Below, one piece after another: positions 1 through 5,667 of a DNA stretch of 5,667 nt. The notes beneath the pieces were generated by a model. It was not told the DNA's origin. It searched no databases and saw only the letters and a list, made by a program, of their open reading frames with translations. The stretch covers positions 1-5,667 of the forward strand of contig VGMB01000113.1 in assembly GCA_016866585.1 (NCBI GenBank), read 5' to 3'. The DNA comes from Chlamydiota bacterium. Its GTDB lineage: Bacteria > Chlamydiota > Chlamydiia > Chlamydiales > Rhabdochlamydiaceae. The stretch's first letter is position 1. Each line of letters opens with the position of its first letter. The position numbers and the translations under genes were made by a program.

Positions 1-1
1 T

Positions 2-24
2 TCGCTTTATTAGGTTAATAGCGA
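2..24. other. Hairpin at the left edge
   Basis: TCGCT at 2-6 pairs with AGCGA at 20-24. After a two-base bulge (TT), ATTA at 9-12 pairs with TAAT at 16-19 around a GGT loop. A further AGCGAA follows at 26-31. It could be the end of a terminator for a gene to the left, but the next T-run (41-45) is too far away for a standard intrinsic terminator and the window edge hides the context. Confidence 0.35.
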
Positions 25-76
25 GAGCGAATATTATATGTTTTTGATTGTTAGTTTTGTATTAAAAACGTAAATA

Positions 77-105
77 TTGACAAATCGAAGGTTTGTGTTT
101 AAAAA
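77..105 (+). promoter_or_regulatory. Sigma-70-type promoter candidate for the permease gene
   Basis: A perfect -35 box TTGACA (77-82) is followed after 17 bases by TAAAAA (100-105), which matches four of six positions of the -10 consensus. Transcription would start near 112, leaving a leader of about 29 bases that contains the AGGGG ribosome binding site at 126-130. This places the upstream TTG at 93 outside the transcript and supports the start at 141. Read by eye only. Confidence 0.45.
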
Positions 106-140
106 TTCAAATATATAATAATAGCAGGGGCGTTGCTTTG

Positions 141-1538
141 GTGTTGTTAAAAAATGCAAAAAAAAGTTTACCCGCATTTAACTCTCTTCAAAGAGGCCTT
201 TCCTCAAGGCATATAGGCCTTATCGCTTTGGGAGGTATAATTGGTTCTTCGTATTTTTTGGGAACCGGTTATCTGTTAAATGAAGTAGGTCCTTGTGCTT
301 TTTTAGCCTACGTTTTAGGCGGGATCATTTCTTACTTGACCCTTGCGTGTTTGGCCGAGCTTGCTGTAGCATCTCCTTCTCAAGGGTCTTTCGTTCATGC
401 AGCTGCAACACATGTCTCCTCCTCATGGGCGTGCGGAGTGGGTTGGTCGTATTGGTGTAGCTGGGTTATATTCATTCCCTCAGAGTGCATTGGAGGGGGT
501 ATAATTATGAACAGTTTTGTTCCTGGTGTGCCAATTTATATATGGGCATTGTTTTTTGGACTTGTTATATCTCTGTGTAATATTTTTCCTGTTAAAATCT
601 TTGGAGAGTCTGAATTTTGGCTTGCGCTTTGTAAGATAGTGTTGATTGTTGGTTTTTGTCTGATTTCTTTTTGTATTATTTTTGGATGGATGGGCAGTCC
701 GAAGTACTCTTTTGAGCAGGCTCAATTTCTTGAATCTGTTAAAGGTCTTTTTCCTAACGGTTATTCTGTTCTTTTTTTTAATATGGTTATACTAATGGCC
801 AACTTTCAAGGGTCGGAGATAATCGGTCTGACTGCATCAGAAGCGCACCATCCTGAAATCGCAGTCCCAAAGTCATTAAGAAAAGTGTCTTACAGGATAA
901 TTGGTCTTTACATAATACCCACTTTCCTTCTTGGTCTGCTGCTCCCTTGGCAGGAGGCTGGCCTTGCTACAAATGCATTTTCAGAGGCATTAGAAAAATA
1001 CGGTTTAACTACATTTGCCTCTATTTTTAGTTTTGTTATTATTACGGGGGCGATCTCTTCTGCTAACAGCGGTGTATATGCTACGATTAGAACTTTATTG
1101 GCGCTCGCTGAAAGAGGTATGGCTCCTACGTTTTTTCGTAGAATCAGTGTTAGCGGAGTGCCTGTCTTTGCAACGATATTTACTTTGATTGCTGTGTGGG
1201 GCCTTCTGTTTTTTTCTGTTTTTGGATCTGCGGACTCTATTTATGCTAAACTTTTAGCTATTTCTGGTTTTACAGGTAGTATTTGCTGGATATCTATATG
1301 CTGGTCTCAGCTTCACTTTCGAAGGCATTTTAAAGAAGTCGGAGCTAAACTCACTTATCGTATGCCTTTATACCCCTACTTAACTCATTTCGCCATATGG
1401 CTGCAGGTTTTTATCCTACTTGTAGTTCTTTGGAATCCTGATACCAGAGTGTCCTTTTATTTTGGTTGTCCCGCAGTTGTTGTTCCGATTGTTTTATATA
1501 AATACTTTGCAAAAAAAAGAACTAAATTGAATTTTTAG
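141..1538 (+). CDS. Amino acid permease, AAT family of the APC superfamily
   Basis: Inner-membrane secondary transporter, predicted to import amino acids with protons or another ion; the substrate cannot be read from sequence. With a GTG start at 141 the protein has 465 residues, a normal length for the family, and about 12 hydrophobic segments. Family hallmarks appear in order: RGLSSRHIGLIALGG then IIGSSYFLGTG (18-43, TM1 with its unwound segment), GSF near 82 with a GWSYW motif near 101, the NIFPVKIFGESEFW stretch (147-160), FQGSEIIGLTASEA (222-235, unwound TM6 with the conserved Glu), SSANSGVYATIRTLLALAERG (306-326), and a C-terminal RMPLYPY loop (407-413). The usual GTGLFLG of TM1 reads GSSYFLG here, so substrate handling may differ. 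Start choice: AGGGG at 126-130 lies 10 bases before GTG 141 and 7 before an equally possible TTG at 138; reading on to TTG 93 adds a non-family tail upstream of the likely transcription start. The LysP/GabP/AroP/YbxG-like group is certain; the substrate is not. Confidence 0.9.
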   Translation: MLLKNAKKSLPAFNSLQRGLSSRHIGLIALGGIIGSSYFLGTGYLLNEVGPCAFLAYVLGGIISYLTLACLAELAVASPSQGSFVHAAATHVSSSWACGVGWSYWCSWVIFIPSECIGGGIIMNSFVPGVPIYIWALFFGLVISLCNIFPVKIFGESEFWLALCKIVLIVGFCLISFCIIFGWMGSPKYSFEQAQFLESVKGLFPNGYSVLFFNMVILMANFQGSEIIGLTASEAHHPEIAVPKSLRKVSYRIIGLYIIPTFLLGLLLPWQEAGLATNAFSEALEKYGLTTFASIFSFVIITGAISSANSGVYATIRTLLALAERGMAPTFFRRISVSGVPVFATIFTLIAVWGLLFFSVFGSADSIYAKLLAISGFTGSICWISICWSQLHFRRHFKEVGAKLTYRMPLYPYLTHFAIWLQVFILLVVLWNPDTRVSFYFGCPAVVVPIVLYKYFAKKRTKLNF

Positions 1539-1573
1539 AAAAGATCATTTTAATTGTTTTTAATTTACCTTTT

Positions 1574-1604
1574 TTAACATAATGCTTATCTTTAAACTTA
1601 TAAT
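1574..1604 (+). promoter_or_regulatory. Promoter candidate for the EndoU-like gene
   Basis: A consensus -10 box TATAAT lies at 1599-1604 and TTAACA (five of six -35 positions) at 1574-1579, with a long 19-base spacer. Transcription would begin near 1611, only about 7 bases before the ATG at 1618, so that start would be nearly leaderless. No Shine-Dalgarno sequence precedes the ATG. Read by eye in very AT-rich DNA, so chance matches are likely. Confidence 0.3.
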
Positions 1605-1617
1605 TAAATAAGTAATT

Positions 1618-3093
1618 ATGTCTATCAGTTCATCTTCAAACGCGGGGAGTAGATGTAACTCTCCTACAAACCAAATCCCTTTTACTCCCTCATTTGAAAG
1701 TGGAGTATTTATTTCACCAATAACCGAAAAAAGAGTTACAAGTTTAAATGGTATTGTTACTAGTAGTCCTAGTGCAACCATTAGTACGGCGAAGGGAGGG
1801 ACAGCAAGTGCTGTAAGTATTATGAAAAATGGTGTGGTTTCTTTAATTAGTAAAGTAGCCAATAGAGTTCTAAGCCCGGGTGGTAAGATAGATTTTGATC
1901 AATTTGAAAATCGTGAGAAAAGGGAAGTTCCTGACAGTGCAATTAGTGGAGATGGGAAACGTTTGAAGGGGTCGCCGGTCATAGGGAATCCGTTGCTTTT
2001 AGATTCGGGACTTATAGAGACTATTTCGTCGAAAGCTTCTCCAAAGGAAGTGGGAAAGCTTGCGTGTTCTTACTACGGACGAATGTGTGGGGGAAAATCT
2101 CATTCCAACATTACCGAATTAAGACAAAATCAAATTCGACTTGAGGTGAATGATCGAACCTGTCTAAAAAAACACGAAGAAGGTAAAAACCTTGAAGCGA
2201 TTTACATTCAAATTTTAATTGCGAATCAAATCGATGAAGAGTTGGGTGCACCGGATAGTTACTTTTGTCTTGATTTAGAGCATGTTGTTGATGGAGCCGT
2301 TACATCAAAAAATGGTCCGAAGGGATTGCATGTTATGCCTGTTGCTTCTAACATCTGTGTGGATAGATGTTTAAAGTTTAACAGATACGTAACAGTAATA
2401 AATTGGAAAAATGAAGCTGTTAGCGAAAAATCTAAGATATCTTCATGTTTTTCAGAGCAGATTGTGCCTGCATCAGATGGGAGTTTTGAGACCTCTGAAA
2501 GGATACAAGAGCAGCTCTTAGAAATTTTTAAATCTCTTAAAGAAACTCCTTATGTGAGAACCTCTGATGCTGGGCAATCTTTTATAAAAAAACTCGAAAT
2601 GGATGATCAGGTCATCTATGTGGAAGCGCTAAAAGAAGCAACAAAATCTCATATTATTAACACGTTTTATCCTGTCGTATTTTTTCCGATTTCTGAAAAG
2701 CGTAGCGTTGGAATGCCAATTGAAATTGCTTCGGAGGTCTCTGGCGTTATATTGTCTAGTTGTATGATTTCGTCTGATGCGTTTTGTTCGATTTTTGTTG
2801 AGGCTTTGACTGTGTTTGTTGATTCTGTGAGTAAAAAGGGTCAGTTTTTTTTAAAAACACCTGTTAGGTATGCTTCTAGAGATGGAAGTGTGATGGTTCT
2901 GGATGGGTCTTTGGGTTTCCGGAATCCTGACTTGAAAGACGTTCCTTCTTATTTGGGTAGTTATTTTCATGAAGGATTTTATGCTGAGTTTCCTAGAACT
3001 CAGATTGAAGAGTGGTTGCGTACTATAGGAAGCCCCTTCTCTGCCGACGATCTTATTGAGTTTAGAGCATGTAAAAGAAGCCCTTCTAAGTGA
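1618..3093 (+). CDS. Putative EndoU-superfamily endoribonuclease, candidate secreted effector
   Basis: I do not recognise this 491-residue protein as a whole, but its centre (about 190-360) carries the EndoU signature. LEHVVDG with His222 and GLHVM with His238 match the FEHV..G then GxH pattern; the two His are 16 apart, as in XendoU (162 and 178). A KSKISS motif follows (Lys271 or Lys273, Ser275), then INTFYPV with Tyr351, close to ETFYPKL around the catalytic Tyr of coronavirus Nsp15. Family members cut RNA, commonly at uridines; activity here is inferred. Residues 1-68 are about 37% Ser+Thr, low in complexity, with no hydrophobic signal peptide, consistent with type III secretion. Residues about 360-491 match nothing I know. 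There are 11 cysteines and no obvious membrane segment. The ATG at 1618 has no ribosome binding site; Met69 (ATG at 1822) is an alternative start that would remove the Ser/Thr-rich tail and keep the domain. pgp6 begins 73 bases downstream, possibly in the same transcript. No immunity-like gene is adjacent, which argues against an interbacterial toxin. Confidence 0.6.
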   Translation: MSISSSSNAGSRCNSPTNQIPFTPSFESGVFISPITEKRVTSLNGIVTSSPSATISTAKGGTASAVSIMKNGVVSLISKVANRVLSPGGKIDFDQFENREKREVPDSAISGDGKRLKGSPVIGNPLLLDSGLIETISSKASPKEVGKLACSYYGRMCGGKSHSNITELRQNQIRLEVNDRTCLKKHEEGKNLEAIYIQILIANQIDEELGAPDSYFCLDLEHVVDGAVTSKNGPKGLHVMPVASNICVDRCLKFNRYVTVINWKNEAVSEKSKISSCFSEQIVPASDGSFETSERIQEQLLEIFKSLKETPYVRTSDAGQSFIKKLEMDDQVIYVEALKEATKSHIINTFYPVVFFPISEKRSVGMPIEIASEVSGVILSSCMISSDAFCSIFVEALTVFVDSVSKKGQFFLKTPVRYASRDGSVMVLDGSLGFRNPDLKDVPSYLGSYFHEGFYAEFPRTQIEEWLRTIGSPFSADDLIEFRACKRSPSK

Positions 3094-3153
3094 GTTTTAT
3101 CTTTACTCTGAATTTGTGTTCTTTTTAAGATTACAACAGACGGTAATTTTTAC

Positions 3154-3169
3154 GAGGGTGGTTAAAGTG
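3154..3169 (+). promoter_or_regulatory. Ribosome binding site that fixes the pgp6 start
   Basis: GAGGG at 3154-3158 lies 8 bases before the GTG at 3167. No comparable site precedes the other in-frame starts (TTG 3056, GTG 3158). The resulting 240-residue protein is close to the 247 residues of C. trachomatis pGP6-D. Confidence 0.65.
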
Positions 3170-3889
3170 AGTAAAGCTAAGTTAAGTCAAGAGTCTGTGT
3201 ATACCCCAAATGCAGTCCCAAGCGTTAGGGCCACAAGTTTTGAAAGTGTTTTTAGCTCGATCTCTCTAGATGTCAAAGAGGCTAATGCTATAGAAAGATT
3301 GCTTGTTGAGAACTACCAGGTAGGGCAGTCCAATGAAGAACAGGTTGCTAAAGATGTAGAGATCTTGAAAAAAACAACAAGCGAAATTAAAACTATCGGT
3401 AAGCAAGCAACAATCCTTACGGGAGAGAGAATACATAAAGTCCGTCAGATGCTCAGGCCTTATAAAAATGGCACCTTCACCAAGTGGTTGGAAGCTACGT
3501 TTGGAACTAGAAAAACAGGGTATAATATGCTTGCATATTACGAGCTTTACACAGCCCTGCCAAGAGATGATCTTAAAGATAAACTAAAAAAACTACCGCA
3601 GAGATCGGCCTACATTCTCGCTTCAAGAGGTGGGGATATAGAAACAAAAGCAGAGATAATCAACGAATATCGAAATGAAAGCCACAATGAACTTGTGGTG
3701 CTGATTCAAGAAAAATTGCCCATTTCCCAAGATGATAAAAGACAGGGTAAGAGTTCTAATGAGCGGGTTTTATCCTCTATCAAAGAAGCTGTGCAAAAAT
3801 TAGAAAAAAGAAAAGGCTCTCTTTCTGAGTTTGAGAAGATCGAGCTGTCTTCTATTGCAAGAGCTATTCACCTTGTTTTAGGTGTGTAA
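3167..3889 (+). CDS. pgp6: pGP6-D/CT583-like protein (UPF0137 family)
   Basis: A 240-residue homologue of the chlamydial plasmid protein pGP6-D and its chromosomal paralogue CT583. The best-conserved block is GERIHKVRQ (86-94), then TFTKWLEATFGTRKTGYN (103-120), MLAYYELYTALP (121-132) and SAYILASRGGDIETKAEII (147-165). These match the pGP6-D pattern with SSWIELVF, YNALAYYELF..LP and SAYILAARKGD..TK. The biochemical role is unknown. In Chlamydia the plasmid copy lies beside the ParA-like pgp5 and has been reported to matter for plasmid maintenance. Soluble, probably helical, no signal peptide; the C-terminal third is rich in Lys, Glu and Ser. GTG start chosen on the ribosome binding site and family length; an in-frame TTG at 3056 would add 37 residues overlapping the upstream gene. 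No ParA gene lies within the window: the neighbours are an EndoU-like gene upstream and a potassium transporter downstream, unlike the arrangement in the genus Chlamydia. Confidence 0.88.
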   Translation: MSKAKLSQESVYTPNAVPSVRATSFESVFSSISLDVKEANAIERLLVENYQVGQSNEEQVAKDVEILKKTTSEIKTIGKQATILTGERIHKVRQMLRPYKNGTFTKWLEATFGTRKTGYNMLAYYELYTALPRDDLKDKLKKLPQRSAYILASRGGDIETKAEIINEYRNESHNELVVLIQEKLPISQDDKRQGKSSNERVLSSIKEAVQKLEKRKGSLSEFEKIELSSIARAIHLVLGV

Positions 3890-3921
3890 TCATTACAAAT
3901 ACACCTGTTCTTGGATTTTTT
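3880..3921 (+). terminator. Weak intrinsic terminator candidate at the end of pgp6
   Basis: AGGTGTGT (3880-3887) pairs with ATACACCT (3899-3906) over 8 positions including one G-T wobble, with an 11-base loop. The stem overlaps the stop codon. A six-T run sits at 3916-3921, but 9 bases separate it from the stem, so termination would be inefficient if it occurs at all. Confidence 0.25.
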
Positions 3922-3935
3922 ATTTTAAAAAGTGG

Positions 3936-3963
3936 TTGAATGTAATTTTTAAAATATTAATAT
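3936..3963 (+). promoter_or_regulatory. Promoter candidate for the KtrB-like gene
   Basis: TTGAAT (3936-3941) and TAATAT (3958-3963) are separated by 16 bases, giving a start near 3970, just ahead of the ribosome binding site AAGGTG at 3978-3983. The 101-base gap after pgp6 agrees with separate transcription of this gene. Weak matches in AT-rich DNA. Confidence 0.3.
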
Positions 3964-3990
3964 GCAGGAAAGTCAGTAAGGTGTAAATGT

Positions 3991-5322
3991 ATGAGAGCTC
4001 TTAAATCATTTCGATCTTTATATACCAAGCTTACACCTTCGCAATCTATTCTACTGGGTTATCTTGCTTATGCATTGATTAGCGCGATCATCCTTTTGCA
4101 ACCAGTTTTTCATAAAGTTGAAATATCGTTCGTTGATAGTTTTTTCACCACAGTGTCATCTGTTACAGCTACAGGTCTTACAACGCTTAATATTGCAGCA
4201 TGTTATACTTTTTGGGGGCAGTTTTGGATTTTAGTTCTGATACAGATTGGGGGTGTCGGGTACATGACGTTCAGCTCTTTTGTTGTTCTTGCTATCAGTA
4301 GGCATGTGTCAACTCACAAGAAAAAGATCCTATCTTGTAGCTTTTCTTTTCCCTCAGACTTCTCACTAAAAGAGTTCGTCTACAACATGGTAGTTTTCTC
4401 ATTTATAGCTGAGGTTATAGGAGCCGTGCTCCTTTCAATCTTATTTATGAATAGGGGGGTAGAAAACTACATTTGGGCTGGTGTTTTTCATAGTGTATCA
4501 GCTTTCTGCACAGCTGGTTTTTCGATTTTTCAAGATGGCTTCATTCCATATGTAACTGATGTCCCTGTCAATATCGTGGTGTGTATTTTAATGTTGCTTG
4601 GCGGAGTTGGTTTCATTGTGTTTTTGGACTTATACAAAAGGGTCACAGGTCAACGCTCAAGGCTTACTTTTACCAGTAAAGCAATTATCTTTATTACTGT
4701 TTTGTTTGTTTTTCTTGGCACGATCTTTTTTTATGCATTTGAGCAACCATTTGAGCATTTAACTGTATCGCAGCAAATTTTTGCTGCTCTTTTTCAGATT
4801 ATTTCTGCATGCACTACAACAGGTTACAGCACTGTTAACTTTGGAGTGCTTCAAGCCGTAACGGTTGTTCTTCTTGGGTTTTTTATGATATTTGGATCCT
4901 CTCCATCAGGAACAGGAGGGGGGATTAAAAACACTACGTTTGTTGCCTTAGTTGCCCTTGTGCGAAGCACGCTTAGAAGACAAGAGTATGTAAGTTTATT
5001 CGGAAATCAAATCCCTGAAAAAAGAGTACAGCTTGCAACTGCGATTTTTTCCTTCAATGCATTCATACTTTTCATGGGGATTTTCCTGATATGCTTCTTG
5101 GAAAATAAACCCTTTTTGATGTTAAGTTTTGAAGTTATCTCTGCTCTTGGTAATGCAGGAACTAGTTTGGGGGTAACGCCGTATCTTACAAGCGCTAGCA
5201 AGTTTCTTTTAATGATTCTTATGTTTATCAGCCGTGTCGGTGTTCTTACATTTGGATTTTCTCTCATCCCACAAGACACCTCGATTAGACCTCGTCTGCA
5301 GAAAAAAGACCTGATTTTTTGA
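3991..5322 (+). CDS. ktrB: Potassium uptake channel subunit, KtrB/TrkH family (NtpJ-like)
   Basis: Inner-membrane K+ translocating subunit of a Ktr/Trk system, 443 residues, about the length of Bacillus KtrB. It has four membrane-pore-membrane repeats. The four filter loops are visible: TATGLT (Gly62), CTAGFS (Gly176), TTTGYS (Gly278) and GNAGTSLG (Gly390). A glycine at each position, including the first loop, points to K+ selectivity. GGVGYMTF (87-94) follows the first repeat. The intramembrane gating loop of the third repeat is SSPSGTGGGIKNTT (303-316), and SRVGVLTF (414-421) carries the conserved Arg of the last repeat. ATG start with AAGGTG 7 bases upstream. Ktr systems are normally gated by a cytosolic RCK subunit (KtrA/TrkA) that binds nucleotide; none is encoded in this window, so it must lie elsewhere or be absent. 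KtrB systems are often Na+-dependent, but this cannot be read here. The NtpJ name used in some annotations denotes the same family. Confidence 0.92.
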   Translation: MRALKSFRSLYTKLTPSQSILLGYLAYALISAIILLQPVFHKVEISFVDSFFTTVSSVTATGLTTLNIAACYTFWGQFWILVLIQIGGVGYMTFSSFVVLAISRHVSTHKKKILSCSFSFPSDFSLKEFVYNMVVFSFIAEVIGAVLLSILFMNRGVENYIWAGVFHSVSAFCTAGFSIFQDGFIPYVTDVPVNIVVCILMLLGGVGFIVFLDLYKRVTGQRSRLTFTSKAIIFITVLFVFLGTIFFYAFEQPFEHLTVSQQIFAALFQIISACTTTGYSTVNFGVLQAVTVVLLGFFMIFGSSPSGTGGGIKNTTFVALVALVRSTLRRQEYVSLFGNQIPEKRVQLATAIFSFNAFILFMGIFLICFLENKPFLMLSFEVISALGNAGTSLGVTPYLTSASKFLLMILMFISRVGVLTFGFSLIPQDTSIRPRLQKKDLIF

Positions 5323-5587
5323 TTTCAATTAAGACTCATTCAATTCTAGCAGATTTTTGTCACGTTATTTTCTTGAACCCAGGTTAGATATGTTTTTTTG
5401 AGACATTTAAATCAAAAGTTATTGTATTTATAATGGATTAATATTTTAAATTTATAATAGTTGTTATGCTTTATCGAATCCCCTCGAAATTTAAAGTGTG
5501 TTTTTTGACCAACGAATAGTTTTGCGTCGAATCTCGATCTTGCATGTTGTTGATAATTAGGTTTTTATGAAAATCCACCATCTTTTA
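5323..5587. other. AT-rich intergenic region without a recognisable gene
   Basis: I find no supportable coding frame on either strand, no tRNA and no clear terminator. Two TATAAT boxes (5429-5434, 5453-5458) lack matching -35 boxes. The heptamer TCGAATC occurs at 5474-5480 and 5527-5533, each time followed within a few bases by another TCGA. A minimal frame starting with ATG at 5567 runs into the presumed insertion-sequence end and stops at 5602 after 11 codons. Confidence 0.5.
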
Positions 5588-5667
5588 GGCGTTGTTGCGT
5601 AATTCCTTTCAAGGAGGCTTAAGCTAAAGGACTTGAGATAAAATATTTTATTGATAAAAAGAAAGGC
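5588..5667 (+). mobile_element. Possible left end of an IS5/IS903-like insertion sequence
   Basis: GGCGTTGTTGCGTAAT at 5588-5603 resembles the terminal inverted repeats of the IS903 branch of the IS5 family, which begin GGCTTTGTTG. The next bases hold small inverted repeats (TCCTTT 5604-5609 with AAAGGA 5626-5631; palindrome GCTTAAGC 5617-5624; palindrome ATAAAATATTTTAT 5638-5651), typical of the stretch before a transposase. No transposase codons are inside the window, so the element is inferred from one end only. Confidence 0.35.

Noticed and set aside
480..725. Open frame on the - strand, 81 codons
   Set aside because: Antisense to conserved membrane segments of the permease, with a Lys/Asn/Thr-rich composition typical of a reversed AT-rich gene and no recognisable motif.
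1523..1560. Terminator after the permease gene
   Set aside because: Only a 5-bp A/T-rich stem (CTAAA/TTTAG) overlapping the stop codon, with no clean T-run following.
1560..1862. Open frame on the - strand, 100 codons, partly hydrophobic; considered as an antitoxin or immunity gene for the EndoU-like protein
   Set aside because: It lies opposite the Ser/Thr-rich start of the EndoU-like gene. Its hydrophobic look follows from the complement of Ser/Thr/Asn codons, and there is no ribosome binding site or family match.
2281..2331. HNH-type nuclease reading of the two histidines
   Set aside because: The HNH Asn and metal-binding arrangement is missing, whereas the 16-residue His spacing, the following Lys/Ser motif and TFYP fit EndoU better.
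5007..5279. Open frame on the - strand, 90 codons
   Set aside because: Antisense to the conserved last repeat of the KtrB protein; no independent support.
5471..5490. tRNA T-arm-like string (TCGAATCCCC)
   Set aside because: There is no GGTTC stem partner, no acceptor stem and no anticodon arm at the right distances.
5612..5638. Strong Shine-Dalgarno-like AGGAGG suggesting a gene start
   Set aside because: The only nearby start is TTG at 5633, 15 bases away, and it meets a stop two codons later. The sequence fits better as part of an inverted-repeat region.

Overview
The window most likely comes from a member of the Chlamydiae. The anchor is the gene at 3167-3889, a clear relative of the chlamydial plasmid protein pGP6-D and its chromosomal paralogue CT583 (family UPF0137), a family I know only from chlamydiae. 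The AT-rich sequence, non-ATG starts, mostly weak ribosome binding sites and membrane import proteins fit an intracellular chlamydia-like bacterium. I cannot tell a chromosome from a large plasmid, and I cannot name the genus.

Layout, with all four genes on the + strand: (1) 1-140, an AT-rich leader with a hairpin and a good promoter candidate; (2) 141-1538, an AAT/APC-family amino acid permease; (3) 1618-3093, a 491-residue protein with a Ser/Thr-rich N-terminus and a central segment that I read as an EndoU-superfamily endoribonuclease domain; (4) 3167-3889, the pGP6-D-like protein, starting at a GTG; (5) 3991-5322, a KtrB/TrkH-type potassium channel subunit; (6) 5323-5667, non-coding AT-rich sequence whose last 80 bases look like the inverted-repeat end of an insertion sequence running out of the window.

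The permease and the KtrB protein are import functions expected at the bacterial inner membrane. The EndoU-like gene and pgp6 lie 73 bases apart with no visible terminator between them and may be co-transcribed. The EndoU-like protein is the most interesting object. It has the paired histidines, a following Lys/Ser motif and a TFYP motif in the order seen in animal XendoU, bacterial EndoU toxins and coronavirus Nsp15. It also has an N-terminus of the kind seen on some type III-secreted chlamydial proteins, and no evident immunity gene beside it. That makes it a candidate host-directed RNase effector. This is inference from motifs read by eye and needs a profile search and a structure model.
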